Positions 46,638-60,881 are shown, counted from the first letter of the stretch. The stretch: DNA of 64,000 bases from Flavobacterium jumunjinense (GCF_021650975.2 NZ_CP091285.1:4464001-4528000), one strand, 5' to 3'. A program made the numbers and translations. Notes: generated by a model from the sequence alone, not told the origin.

Positions 46638-48803
46638 ATGAATAAAATACTATTAACCGTGTCCACTCTTTTAGCTTTAGGTACAGTAAACGCCCAAGAA
46701 AAAAAGAAAAATGAGACAGATAGCATTAAACAATTAAAAGAAATTATAGTTGAAGGTAAGAAAGAAGTAAAATACAAAAAAGAAGCAAGTACAACAGTTT
46801 CAAAGATGGATTTAAAAGAATTAGAGAATCCTCAAGTGTATAATTCTATTTCAGCAGCACTTTTAAAAGACCAGGTAGTTACAAACTTTAATGATGCAAT
46901 TAAAAACGCTACAGGTATAACCCGTGTTTGGGAATCTACTGGTCGTGGTGGAGACGGCGGTGAATTTTATACCATGCGAGGTTTTAGCGTTCAACCAACA
47001 ATGGTTAATGGTTTTCCTGCTCTAAACAATGGAACAATAGATCCTGCTAATATTGAAAGTATTGAAGCAATTAAAGGTCCATCTGGTACATTATATGGTG
47101 GTAGTTTAATATCTTATGGTGGTTTAATTAATATTGTAACAAAAAAACCGCAACACTTTTTTGGAGGTGAAATAGGTTATAATTCGGGCACTTATGGTTC
47201 AGAAAGAGTTACAGCCGACATCAACACTCCACTTAACAAGGAAAAGAATGTGTTATTAAGAATTAATGCAGCTTATCAAAAAAGTAATTCTTTTCAAGAT
47301 GCTGGTTTTAATAAATCTTTTTTTGTTGCACCTTCATTAAACTACATTGTCAATGATGAATTATCGTTTTTAATCAATACAGAATTCACACAAAGAGAAT
47401 CTGCAAATGCACCAATGCTTTTCTTAAGTCGATATGCTCCTCTTTCTTTCAGTGATATTTCTTTATTTGAGAAAAATTATAAAAAATCGTTTACTTCAAA
47501 TGAGTTAACAATTAGTAATCCGACTTTCAGTATTCAAGCACAAATGTTATATAAGCTTTCTGAAAATTGGACGTCTCAAACGGTTCTTTCAAGAGGAAAT
47601 ACTAAAACCGATGGTTATTATTCTTATTTATTTGATGCTTCAAACGGGACTGCTTTCGGTAGATCGGTATCAAAAAGAAATGGAGAAACTTACACTACAG
47701 ATATTCAACAAAATTTTATTGGGGATTTTAAAATTGGAAACTTTAGAAATAGACTAGTTGCAGGTTTAGATTATTACAAATCAAACATTAGAAACGGAAG
47801 CACTGGTTGGGTTGCAAATGGTGTTGTTACATTACATGATGGGAATGATACTGGAGATTTGACAAGAGCTGGTGTTGATAATCTATTAGTTGGCTCTTTT
47901 GATGGAAATTCTAATGCAGAAAATGAAATATACAGCGTTTACGTTTCAGATTTAATAAATATTACTCAAAAATTAGCTGTAATGGCTAGTGTTAGAGTAG
48001 ATCATTTTAAAGGAAAAACAGATTATTTCATTACCGAAGAAGTAAATGGACAAACTGCTGTGTCTCCAAAATTTGGTTTAGTTTATCAGCCAATAGTAAA
48101 CAAAGTATCTCTTTTTGCAAATTACATGAACGGCTTCAGAAATGTTGCTCCAAAAGAAGTATCAGAAATTGATGGTTCAAATACACGATTAAAAGCTTTT
48201 GATCCAGAACATGCAAATCAGATTGAAGTTGGTGTTAAAACAAGTTTATTTAAAGATAAATTATCAGCAACTGTAAGTTATTACACAATTAATGTTAAAG
48301 ACAGAGTAATGACAGATCCTAACAATATTAATAATACTATTCAAGGAGAAGAAATTGAAAGTAAAGGTATAGAAGTAAGTATAATTGCTAACCCAATTGA
48401 AGGTTTAAACATTATATTAGGAATTAGTAATAACAAAGCTGAATTTACAAAAGGTAATCTTGCAGATGGTTATATTGGACTTAGACCTGAAGAATCTGGA
48501 CCAGAAACACTAATAAATTTCTGGGCAAACTATACACTTACCAAAGGGAAATTAAAAGGATTTGGATTCGGTATAGGACAAAATCACGCAAGTGAAAACA
48601 AAACATTAAATAGAGCTTCTATTGGAACTTTTGAATTGCCAAGTTATACAATTTTGAATTCCGCACTATCCTATGATTCAAATCAATTTAATATTACTCT
48701 AAAATTAAACAATATACTGAATGAAAAATACTATTCAGGTTGGTCAACTGTTTCTCCACAACAATTAAGAACATTAACTGCTGGATTAACCTATAAGTTT
48801 TAA
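46638..48803 (+). CDS. TonB-dependent siderophore receptor
   Basis: A 721-aa outer-membrane receptor. The signal peptide ends VNAQ at about 19, then a plug domain (about 55-180) with GITRVWESTGRGGDGGEFYTMRG, and a 22-strand barrel with LYGGSLISYGGLINIVTKKP, FANYMNGFRNVAPKE and a terminal Phe (TLTAGLTYKF). It takes up a ferric siderophore using the TonB system. Two PepSY-type membrane proteins follow, which fits iron reduction or release. No biosynthesis genes are near, so this may be a receptor for a foreign siderophore. Confidence 0.93.
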   Translation: MNKILLTVSTLLALGTVNAQEKKKNETDSIKQLKEIIVEGKKEVKYKKEASTTVSKMDLKELENPQVYNSISAALLKDQVVTNFNDAIKNATGITRVWESTGRGGDGGEFYTMRGFSVQPTMVNGFPALNNGTIDPANIESIEAIKGPSGTLYGGSLISYGGLINIVTKKPQHFFGGEIGYNSGTYGSERVTADINTPLNKEKNVLLRINAAYQKSNSFQDAGFNKSFFVAPSLNYIVNDELSFLINTEFTQRESANAPMLFLSRYAPLSFSDISLFEKNYKKSFTSNELTISNPTFSIQAQMLYKLSENWTSQTVLSRGNTKTDGYYSYLFDASNGTAFGRSVSKRNGETYTTDIQQNFIGDFKIGNFRNRLVAGLDYYKSNIRNGSTGWVANGVVTLHDGNDTGDLTRAGVDNLLVGSFDGNSNAENEIYSVYVSDLINITQKLAVMASVRVDHFKGKTDYFITEEVNGQTAVSPKFGLVYQPIVNKVSLFANYMNGFRNVAPKEVSEIDGSNTRLKAFDPEHANQIEVGVKTSLFKDKLSATVSYYTINVKDRVMTDPNNINNTIQGEEIESKGIEVSIIANPIEGLNIILGISNNKAEFTKGNLADGYIGLRPEESGPETLINFWANYTLTKGKLKGFGFGIGQNHASENKTLNRASIGTFELPSYTILNSALSYDSNQFNITLKLNNILNEKYYSGWSTVSPQQLRTLTAGLTYKF

Positions 48804-48823
48804 TTAATAATTTAATTTTTATA

Positions 48824-48851
48824 AAAACTCCTCAATATATTGAGGGGTTTT
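48824..48851 (+). terminator. Terminator after the siderophore receptor
   Basis: An 11-bp stem with one G-U pair (aaaactcctca/tgaggggtttt). It ends 13 bp before the PepSY gene ATG and could be partial, allowing some read-through. Confidence 0.7.
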
Positions 48852-48864
48852 TACTGTGTATAAG

Positions 48865-49986
48865 ATGAAAAAAAATAATTTAAAAAAAACAATTCGACAA
48901 ATACACCTCTGGCTAGGGTTAAGTACTGGTTTAGTAGTCTTTATTGTAGCCATTACAGGCTGTTTATGGGTTTTTAAAACTGAAATAGAAAGTTTTTATT
49001 CCGACTTTAAAACAGTAAATCCAATTAATAAAGAATATATTACTGCTTCTAAAGTAAAAGAAATTGCTAGCAAAGAAAACCCAAATCGGACAGTTCATGG
49101 TGTCGTATTTGGACAACCAGATGAAGCTATTGAAATAATTTATTATGAGGCTGAACCAGAATTATTTTATCAAAGTCTCTTTTTAAATCCATACTCTGGA
49201 GAAGTAATTCAACAAATAGATAATATGGGTGGTTTTTTTGGATTCATACTAAAAGGACATGTACGGTTATGGTTACCAGAAGCAGTTGGATCTATAATAG
49301 TCACTTATTCTGTGTTATTATTTTTCGTTTTAATAATTACCGGACTAATATTGTGGTGGCCAAAGAAAAGTAAAAATTTGCGACAACGAATAAAATTTGA
49401 TTGGAATAACAAAACACGCTGGAAACGTAAAAATTTTGATTTACATACTGTTGTTGGTTTTTATACTTCAGCATTAGCCATCATATTAACTTTTACCGGC
49501 TGTGTAATGGCTTTTGGATGGTTTTATTACATAACTTATAAAGCCCTTGGAGGTGATAAAAATCCCCGTTTTTTGATGCCCAATAATGAACAAATCATAT
49601 CAAATGTTGATACCGATGAACTACGTGACATTTTAATACCTACATTAAAAAAAGAATATAAAAACGCAAGAAATTTTGAGCTACACTTTCCTGAAAATGA
49701 CTCAACTTCTATTTTGGTTGAAGTCTGTAATTCTGATGGATTACATTATGATATGGATTATCTTTACTTTGATCAACATACTTTAAAAGAACTTAAGCCA
49801 AATAGTATCTATAGTAAATACAAAAATGCTAATTTTGCAGACAAAGTTGTTCGTATGAATTATGATATTCATATTGGAGCAATTGGAGGAATAGTAGGTA
49901 AAATTATTGCTTTCATAGCAAGTTTACTTTGTGCTTCTTTACCTATAACAGGTTTCTTATTATGGTGGGGAAGAAAATATAAATAG
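48865..49986 (+). CDS. PepSY domain-containing membrane protein (ferric reductase-like)
   Basis: 373 aa from the ATG at 48865 (an in-frame GTG at 48856 is less likely). It has four membrane helices of the PepSY_TM family with conserved His residues near helix ends (IHLWLGLSTGLVVFIVAITG, FILKGHVRLW, DLHTVVGFYTSALAI, YDIHIGAIGG). The periplasmic PepSY segments lie between them. Members beside siderophore receptors are proposed to act in reductive iron release. The 181-aa companion follows 12 bp later. Confidence 0.88.
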   Translation: MKKNNLKKTIRQIHLWLGLSTGLVVFIVAITGCLWVFKTEIESFYSDFKTVNPINKEYITASKVKEIASKENPNRTVHGVVFGQPDEAIEIIYYEAEPELFYQSLFLNPYSGEVIQQIDNMGGFFGFILKGHVRLWLPEAVGSIIVTYSVLLFFVLIITGLILWWPKKSKNLRQRIKFDWNNKTRWKRKNFDLHTVVGFYTSALAIILTFTGCVMAFGWFYYITYKALGGDKNPRFLMPNNEQIISNVDTDELRDILIPTLKKEYKNARNFELHFPENDSTSILVEVCNSDGLHYDMDYLYFDQHTLKELKPNSIYSKYKNANFADKVVRMNYDIHIGAIGGIVGKIIAFIASLLCASLPITGFLLWWGRKYK

Positions 49987-49998
49987 TTTAAATAGAAA

Positions 49999-50544
49999 AT
50001 GAAAAAATTAAAATTAAGAAATTTACATCGTGACTTTGGTTACTTTTATTTAGGATTAATAATCTCTTTTGCCTTTTCAGGTATATTAATGAATCATAGA
50101 GAAAATTGGCATCCAGAGGAATATGATGTACAAACAAAAGAGATTAAAGTTCAACTACCTGAAAAAGAAAAGATAACTGAAGAGTATGCGAAAAACTTTC
50201 TGAATTCCTATGCTATTAAAGATACTTTCAAAAGGTTTAGATTAAAAAATGGTTCATTTAGAATCACTTTTAAAAACACAGATGTAGATATTGAATTAGA
50301 AACAGGTAAAGGAGAAATAGTTACTTACAAGCGAACTCCCATTATTAGTCAGATGATGAAACTACACAAAACAACATCTAATTGGTGGATCTATTTTTCG
50401 GATATTTTCGGGATTTCATTAATTTTTATTGCTATTTCTGGTGCAATGATAACAAAACATGGTAAACATACTTTTAAAAGACGTGGTTGGAAGTTGTCAT
50501 TAATAGGAATTATTTTTCCGATTTTGTTCTTATTATTTGCCTAA
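49999..50544 (+). CDS. PepSY-associated membrane protein
   Basis: A 181-aa protein with a helix pair near the N-terminus (LHRDFGYFYLGLIISFAFSGILMNH), a soluble PepSY-like middle, and two C-terminal helices around MMKLHKTTSNWWIYFSDIFGISLIFIAISGAMI. Several His residues lie near helix ends, as expected for heme ligands, but this is not proven. It forms a two-gene unit with the preceding PepSY protein, probably accessory to siderophore-iron use. Confidence 0.83.
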   Translation: MKKLKLRNLHRDFGYFYLGLIISFAFSGILMNHRENWHPEEYDVQTKEIKVQLPEKEKITEEYAKNFLNSYAIKDTFKRFRLKNGSFRITFKNTDVDIELETGKGEIVTYKRTPIISQMMKLHKTTSNWWIYFSDIFGISLIFIAISGAMITKHGKHTFKRRGWKLSLIGIIFPILFLLFA

Positions 50545-50569
50545 TCTTAAATCATTAAACTATAATTCG

Positions 50570-50603
50570 ATCCTCTTTTGCTAAACACAATAGAGGATTT
50601 TTT
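50570..50603 (+). terminator. Intrinsic terminator after the PepSY genes
   Basis: A 7-bp stem (atcctct/agaggat) with a 15-nt loop and a T run. Confidence 0.6.
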
Positions 50604-50785
50604 TACATTTGACAAATAATCAGAACAAAGAAACACATAAAAGCAAAACTAATGATATAAATCAATCAAAGGTGGCACAAATAATAATCTTAGTTTGCAT
50701 CCCTTGTCAACCATTAAGTAATTGAAAATTAAAAAACTCAATAGATTATTCTAAATTTCATTCATTATCGTTACACTTAATCCAA

Positions 50786-51169
50786 ATGCTAAACAAAATT
50801 CATCATACTGCAATCATTTGTTCTAACTATGAGAAATCAAAAGCGTTTTATGTAAATATATTAGGCTTAGAAATCATTCAAGAAATATATAGAACAGAAA
50901 GAGAATCCTATAAACTTGATTTAGCATTAAACAATCAATATTGTATTGAATTATTTTCGTTTCCAAATCCACCAAAAAGAACTTCTAGACCAGAAGCAAC
51001 TGGATTACGGCATTTAGCTTTTGAAGTAGACAATATAGATTCAGTTATTGAACATTTAACAAAACACAATATTGAAATAGAGTCAATTCGTATAGATGAA
51101 TTCACAAATAAGCGTTTTACTTTTATTGCAGATCCAGATGATTTACCAATAGAGTTTTATGAAAAATGA
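50786..51169 (+). CDS. VOC family (glyoxalase-fold) protein, YaeR-like
   Basis: A 127-aa vicinal-oxygen-chelate protein. It has metal-ligand positions in KIHHTAIIC (His) and FYVNILGLEII at the start, QYCIELFSFP (Glu) in the middle, GLRHLAFEV (His), and a final LPIEFYEK (Glu). Four ligand residues are present, so a divalent metal is expected. The YaeR/SMU1112c group lacks a known substrate. The gene ends two bases before the converging 762-aa gene ends. Confidence 0.9.
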   Translation: MLNKIHHTAIICSNYEKSKAFYVNILGLEIIQEIYRTERESYKLDLALNNQYCIELFSFPNPPKRTSRPEATGLRHLAFEVDNIDSVIEHLTKHNIEIESIRIDEFTNKRFTFIADPDDLPIEFYEK

Positions 51170-51170
51170 A

Positions 51171-53459
51171 TCAATTTCTTAACTGATAATATTCACTATA
51201 AATTTCACAATTTGAAACAAGATCTAAATATTCATTTGGGTATTTAATCCTTAATTCTTGAAATGAAAGGTCAATTATACTATCGTATTCTCTATTATTA
51301 TAAAAACTATATCGATTTTCACTTAAAAGTTTAAAATAGTTATGTGAATTTTTCCTTGCATCACATTTATTTTTCATATAAATACATAAAGCCTTAAATT
51401 CTTCTGTTTTAGCTAATTCATATGCTTTTAAATAATAAACTTTTGCCAAATTACATTCTTTATATTCATCTTCATCAATTAAGTTAGAATTCACTTTATT
51501 TGTAGACCAATAAATACGTCTTAACATCCAAGAATTACCATGATAAGACATATTATAGTAACAATTTGCTGCTAAAAAATAATGTTTTTCTCTTTCTTTT
51601 TCATCAACAGTATTACCTCTTTTAATATGATATAGTAACTCTTTAACAACAGTTGCTTTTGATAGGCTAATCGCATTTTTTTTATTGTCAAAATTCATAT
51701 ACCCTTTAATTTTATAAAATGGATTTTCATTAAATAAATGATTAGTATAATGATCTTTAGACATTTTTGAAAAAGCAATATAAGCGTTTTCTAGCTGATT
51801 TTCTCTAATATATTTAATACCTAATAAATCATAGATTTTACTCTTTTCTTTTCGTAAAGAATATAATTTCCATGAATCAAAATCAGAATTATTATCATTT
51901 AATTCTAATTCACTTACTAAATCTTTCATCTGTTCTAATGAAAATTCAGAATCAATATAGCCATACCAATCATAAAAATAATCATCACTTAATGTAACTC
52001 TATTATTTCTAGATTTCCAAAAAGTAGAATTTTCTCCATATTTGTCATTATTCAAATGAGAAATTATAAATCCAGCATCAATATTATTTCCCAAGAATTC
52101 CAATTCTTTCGCAATAGCAAAAAGAAACCGATAATCATTATTTTTTGATGCTTTAAGTAAAATTGGTTTCACTTCATCTAAAACAATTGCTTTGCCAAGT
52201 TCTTGATTTGCAGTTAAACAAAGTGCTTTTATAATATTCACTTGTCGTTTTGATTTTTCTAAAACTAAATTATTTTCACAACTAGAAATTACTTCTAATC
52301 CTTTTTTATATTCTTTATTTAGAAAAAATAAATATGCTTTACTTATATTCCAAAAATCAGAATCAACAACTGCTTTTTTATCAATTATTTCCACAAAATC
52401 AAGCACTTCCTTTGCATAAGACCTATCTTCTTCTACTCTATTCAAAATTCTTGACGTAGTGTTGTTTTCCCAATAATCTTCTCTTAATACAGGAAGATAC
52501 ATCGTGTAACTTGGGGTTAATATCCAATCTTCTAACTTATTAATTTCCCTAAGTAATAAGAAATTCAAACCCTTGTTGCTTTTATCTAAACTATATATTT
52601 TCTTAATATAATTTAAATTTCTATCCGTTTTCTTAAAAGAATATAAAATGTACACATTAGCCCTTTCTTCATCCGTTTCAGCCAATTCTAAAACACGATC
52701 TATTGGAATATCTTTATTAAAACTCCATCTAATATCAAACTTATTATCTGTTCCCCTTGAAAATACTTGAGCAGCCAATAAATTCATTTTAATATCATCT
52801 TTCTCAGCATTCATTCTATAATAAAGTGCCCAATCATCAATAAAATCATCTGAAACATTCTTATCAAAGTATTTAGAATAGAGACTTATAATTTCTTTGG
52901 AATCACCATTATATTGTAATAATCTAAAAATTTGATATAGATAACGCTTTTGTATAATTTTTTCTTTACATGCATCTATCCTTTTAAATGCTTCATCAAT
53001 TTTAGTTTTTCTAATTTTTGAAAAAACATCTTGATTATTTTCCCATAAATCATCTCCTTTCGATAACTTTTCAAGAGATTTTGCAAAAATTAAATAATCA
53101 ATTGCTTCCTTCTTATCATTCGTAAATAAATATTGAATGAATGGATTTTTATTTTTATTATTAAATTTATCAATTGAAACTTGAAAAACAGCTTTTTTAA
53201 TTTCTGGAATTTCAATTTTTATATCACAATACTTTTGCCACATTAGATCATTCTCTGTAACACTATTTAGATTATACAAATAATCATCTTCATAATAATA
53301 AGAATAGCTATAGTTATACATTCTAAAACCATCATAATTAAAGTTATTCGGATTAAAAATGCTAAAACGAATATCTTCACCAAATGGATAAAAATAACAA
53401 GCAAAAATCGTTGTAAAACTATTTAGAAAAAGAAGTATAATAAGATGTAATCGTTTCAT
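51171..53459 (-). CDS. Hypothetical secreted protein with TPR-like helical repeats
   Basis: A 762-aa protein with signal peptide MKRLHLIILLFLNSFTTIFA followed by CYFYPFGEDIRF. The rest is mostly helical, with repeat-like segments (KDHYTNHLFNENPFYKIKGY, AKVYYLKAYELAKTEEFKALC). No specific family recognised. Its ATG lies 41 bp inside the upstream gene, in a different frame. The signal peptide starts at that ATG, so the overlap looks real and the two proteins are probably made together. Confidence 0.75.
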   Translation of the reverse strand: MKRLHLIILLFLNSFTTIFACYFYPFGEDIRFSIFNPNNFNYDGFRMYNYSYSYYYEDDYLYNLNSVTENDLMWQKYCDIKIEIPEIKKAVFQVSIDKFNNKNKNPFIQYLFTNDKKEAIDYLIFAKSLEKLSKGDDLWENNQDVFSKIRKTKIDEAFKRIDACKEKIIQKRYLYQIFRLLQYNGDSKEIISLYSKYFDKNVSDDFIDDWALYYRMNAEKDDIKMNLLAAQVFSRGTDNKFDIRWSFNKDIPIDRVLELAETDEERANVYILYSFKKTDRNLNYIKKIYSLDKSNKGLNFLLLREINKLEDWILTPSYTMYLPVLREDYWENNTTSRILNRVEEDRSYAKEVLDFVEIIDKKAVVDSDFWNISKAYLFFLNKEYKKGLEVISSCENNLVLEKSKRQVNIIKALCLTANQELGKAIVLDEVKPILLKASKNNDYRFLFAIAKELEFLGNNIDAGFIISHLNNDKYGENSTFWKSRNNRVTLSDDYFYDWYGYIDSEFSLEQMKDLVSELELNDNNSDFDSWKLYSLRKEKSKIYDLLGIKYIRENQLENAYIAFSKMSKDHYTNHLFNENPFYKIKGYMNFDNKKNAISLSKATVVKELLYHIKRGNTVDEKEREKHYFLAANCYYNMSYHGNSWMLRRIYWSTNKVNSNLIDEDEYKECNLAKVYYLKAYELAKTEEFKALCIYMKNKCDARKNSHNYFKLLSENRYSFYNNREYDSIIDLSFQELRIKYPNEYLDLVSNCEIYSEYYQLRN

Positions 53460-54462
53460 AATTGAATTTTTCTAGTTGTTTATCGTCTAAATGAAAAAAA
53501 GTTACAGTAATTTCTTTGTCAAAAGAAACTTCTTTCTTTAAAAGTGAAATAGTTTCGTGAATTAAATTTGAATCAATATTTTCAAATTTAATTTTATCAC
53601 CTTTTCTATAAAAAAAATCCTTAATTACGGTATCTTTAACTACATCATACCATAATTTACTTTTCTTAATAGACATCGATTCTAGTTCTTGTTTATTCAA
53701 ATTAATAAACTTTTTAAATGTATCATATCGATATAAATGCCCCCAAGAAAACAACGGTAATGCAACATCTAAATGAACTGGATACTTATCAACTACACTT
53801 AAATAGGACTTTAATTCATTCGTATCTAAAATTGAATTCTTATTCTTATCATCAAAAGGTTGAATTAGATTATAACACATCAAGGTAACTTTTTTAACTG
53901 GAGGAATCCCCATTTTAGTTCTATATTTATAAGGGTATAAGCGCAAAGTGCAACTTATTGGCAACTTAGATTTGTTACCAAAAGATTCTAAAAAATAAAA
54001 ATAGTTTTCTTTCGATTTTAAAGTCCAATCACAATCAATTTGAATTTCAGTCAAATTTGGGTAACCTTCAAAACGTTCCTCAAAATATTTTTTCACTAAA
54101 TGGTTAACATTGTTTACTAATGTATCAATTTGCACTTTTGAACCATTAATAAAAACTTCATTCTTAATGAAAACTGTAGGAATGACAATTAATTCTTGCT
54201 TATTTGAATCATCATACCAAGAATATTTATTAAATTTTGTCTTTGAGAATGGGATTATCCCAAGTGTTTCATCATATTTTACTTCAAAAAATTTTAAATA
54301 AACTTTTTTTACCTTTAATGTATCCAAGACTTGTTTCTCATTTTCATTGAATGCACTATTCTCACTCTTCCAATAATAGAATGCCTTTTCAACTTTCTCA
54401 ATATTAGAAGTACATGATAAAAAAACCAACAAAATAAAACTTATATAAAATATTTTCTTCAT
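53419..54462 (-). CDS. Hypothetical lipoprotein, possible glycosidase-like barrel
   Basis: A 347-aa protein with a lipoprotein signal (lipobox LSC, Cys17). The mature part has the pattern of a TIM-barrel family seen in Bacteroidota and related to DUF3142-like proteins: KKVYLKFFEV, IVIPTVFI, NLTEIQIDCDWTLKSKENYF with paired acidic residues, SCTLRLYPYK, KKVTLMCYNL and VHLDVALPLFSWGHLYR. A glycosidase-like active site is an inference from the fold. It overlaps the 762-aa gene by 41 bp, forming a two-gene unit. Confidence 0.7.
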   Translation of the reverse strand: MKKIFYISFILLVFLSCTSNIEKVEKAFYYWKSENSAFNENEKQVLDTLKVKKVYLKFFEVKYDETLGIIPFSKTKFNKYSWYDDSNKQELIVIPTVFIKNEVFINGSKVQIDTLVNNVNHLVKKYFEERFEGYPNLTEIQIDCDWTLKSKENYFYFLESFGNKSKLPISCTLRLYPYKYRTKMGIPPVKKVTLMCYNLIQPFDDKNKNSILDTNELKSYLSVVDKYPVHLDVALPLFSWGHLYRYDTFKKFINLNKQELESMSIKKSKLWYDVVKDTVIKDFFYRKGDKIKFENIDSNLIHETISLLKKEVSFDKEITVTFFHLDDKQLEKFNYETITSYYTSFSK

Positions 54463-54620
54463 TTATAAATTATAATATATATTGTAACCTAAATTCACAC
54501 TAAAATTACATTTAATATCACTATTTGTAACAACAAAATTTACTTTTTACTAAAAAAACATAAAAATTTATAAAAGTGCTTAGATCTTTAAATAGTAAAC
54601 ATAAAATGCATAAAACATAA

Positions 54621-55724
54621 ATGAATATAATTCAAGAAAAAATAAACTTAGCAAAGAAAAATAAAGTACAACTTTTAAATTTATCCAACTTGGGTTTAGA
54701 AAAAATTCCTGAGGAAATATTTGAACTCGATTTTATTACAAATCTCAATCTAAGAGATAATATAATTGAAGAGATTCCTTATAAAATTGAAAAATTAAAA
54801 CATTTAAAAGTACTTTATCTTGATAATAACCAAATAAAAACTATTTCTTCAAATATTTGTAATTTAAAAGAGTTAATTATTCTCAATCTATCAAATAATA
54901 AATTAAAAACATTACCAGATGAAATTTATAAGTTAGAAAAACTAACAAGATTATTCGTTTCAAAAAATGTATTAGAAAAAATACCTAATTCCCTTTCTAA
55001 GTTAAATAACTTAGAAGTATTAGACTTGAAAAAAAATGCTCTTAAAGAAATTCCTATTGAATTAGGTAGTTTAAAAAAACTCACTCATCTGGATTTATCT
55101 TATAATTCATTAAATAATTTTATAATTAATTGTAATACAAAAAACAACTTGAAGAAGCTATATTTACAATCTAATCATGTAAATGATATTACAGAAAGAA
55201 TAGGTCAATTAAAGAAATTAAAACTACTACATTTAGGTAATAATGAATTAATAAAAGTTCCAAATAGTTTTAATAAACTGAGCCAATTAAAATTTTTAAA
55301 TTTATCCGAAAATAAAATTACCATTTTGAATCTTGATATAAATAAAATGGAAAAGCTTAATGAATTTAAAATTTACCTAAACGATAATATTGAAATTAAA
55401 GATCATTTTATTGTACAACTTATACAACGTGAAACCAAATTCAATTCACATTTTAAACTTATAATAGATAAAAAACAGTCTATAAGATTAAAACACTTTG
55501 AAAAACATTTCACTTCTGGACAAATTGGAGTAATTGACTTTGATAATAAAATAATCCCGGAGGGACATTATAAGCAAATTGACAATGATGTAATCAATAA
55601 GTATCAGTTGGTAGATCCATTTAGAGAAAAATTAAGGCAAAAAATGATAAATAATTCAGAGAAGGCTGAATTAAAAATAAGTCTCTATACAAAAATCAAA
55701 AAATCTATTCAAAAACTGTTTTAA
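54621..55724 (+). CDS. Leucine-rich-repeat protein
   Basis: A 367-aa protein. About ten leucine-rich repeats of 23 residues (pattern LxxLxLxxNxLxxIPxxIxxL) span roughly 16-250, as in the N-terminal part of bacterial Roco-type proteins (NLSNLGLEKIPEEIFEL). No Roc/COR GTPase follows. The last ~110 residues form a separate, unrecognised domain (LIDKKQSIRLKHFEKHF to IKKSIQKLF) that is rich in Lys. No signal peptide is present. Such repeats mediate protein binding. It is a single gene next to the rRNA operon. Confidence 0.85.
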   Translation: MNIIQEKINLAKKNKVQLLNLSNLGLEKIPEEIFELDFITNLNLRDNIIEEIPYKIEKLKHLKVLYLDNNQIKTISSNICNLKELIILNLSNNKLKTLPDEIYKLEKLTRLFVSKNVLEKIPNSLSKLNNLEVLDLKKNALKEIPIELGSLKKLTHLDLSYNSLNNFIINCNTKNNLKKLYLQSNHVNDITERIGQLKKLKLLHLGNNELIKVPNSFNKLSQLKFLNLSENKITILNLDINKMEKLNEFKIYLNDNIEIKDHFIVQLIQRETKFNSHFKLIIDKKQSIRLKHFEKHFTSGQIGVIDFDNKIIPEGHYKQIDNDVINKYQLVDPFREKLRQKMINNSEKAELKISLYTKIKKSIQKLF

Positions 55725-55745
55725 TTCTAAAAAAAAGATACAATA

Positions 55746-55776
55746 AAAAACCCTAATCAGTATGATTAGGGTTTTT
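55746..55776. terminator. Bidirectional terminator of the rRNA operon and the LRR gene
   Basis: A 14-bp perfect stem (55746-55759 with 55763-55776) with a 3-nt loop, an A run on one side and a T run on the other. It lies immediately past the 5S gene and the LRR gene stop. Confidence 0.9.
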
Positions 55777-55783
55777 AAAAGAA

Positions 55784-55889
<106 letters not shown>

Positions 55890-56015
55890 AAATGATCTAA
55901 TTGCTTTGGGCAATTAATTGCAATAAACATTTGTTTTTCAAAATGAATATGTGCAATAATATCTTAACATATTGAGACAAGAAAATATATTTATTATTCT
56001 ATAGAAAGTGCATCC

Positions 56016-56033
56016 CTGCTCCTTGCGGAGCAG
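56016..56033 (-). other. Hairpin in the 23S-5S spacer
   Basis: CTGCTCC-TTGC-GGAGCAG forms a 7-bp perfect stem with a 4-nt loop. It is inside the predicted 23S processing region, so it is probably an RNA-processing or spacer structure rather than a terminator, since 5S follows. Confidence 0.5.
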
Positions 56034-56042
56034 GAAATTCGT

Positions 56043-58923
<2,881 letters not shown>

Positions 58924-58998
58924 ACTTTTATTTAAATGTTATACGAATATAACACCCAAAATTTGTGCTTTCTATTATATTTTTATATTTTTCTTTTC

Positions 58999-59016
58999 TC
59001 AATATGTCAATGAACT
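58999..59016 (-). promoter_or_regulatory. boxA-like antitermination element before 23S
   Basis: On the minus strand, GTTCATTGACATATTGA resembles the boxA consensus GYTCTTTGACA. The same sequence is part of the 23S processing stem. Confidence 0.5.
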
Positions 59017-59033
59017 TGTGGCTTTTTAAGCCG

Positions 59034-59110
59034 TGGTGGAGAATATCGGAGTCGAACCGATGACCTCCTGCGTGCAAGGCAGGCGCTCTAGCCAGCTGAG
59101 CTAATCCCCC
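59034..59110 (-). tRNA. tRNA-Ala (anticodon TGC)
   Basis: The minus strand gives a 77-nt cloverleaf with anticodon loop CTTGCAC, TTCGACTCC T-arm and a paired acceptor stem with two G-U pairs. The 3' CCA is encoded. It lies between the tRNA-Ile and 23S genes. Confidence 0.95.
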
Positions 59111-59208
59111 ATTTTTAGCGCTAAGTTAACAGTTCTTCAGTTAACAGTACTTAAAACGGCTTCACTCAACCTCTAAAATTTCCTTTTAATAAAACTTTCC
59201 CAAAATAG

Positions 59209-59282
59209 TAGTCCCGGGCAGACTCGAACTGCCGACCCCTACATTATCAGTGTAGTACTCTAACCAGCTGAGCTACGAGACT
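59209..59282 (-). tRNA. tRNA-Ile (anticodon GAT)
   Basis: The minus strand gives a 74-nt cloverleaf with anticodon loop CTGATAA and T-arm GTTCGAGTC. The acceptor stem AGTCTCG pairs with CGGGACT. The next bases are CTA, so CCA is added after transcription. It is the first tRNA after the 16S gene. Confidence 0.95.
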
Positions 59283-59363
59283 CTGTTTCTTTAAGTTTTA
59301 TTATATTATTTGAACTAACAGCGAGAATAAAAACAAATCTACAAATTCTAAAATCTTTCTCTA

Positions 59364-60881
<1,518 letters not shown>

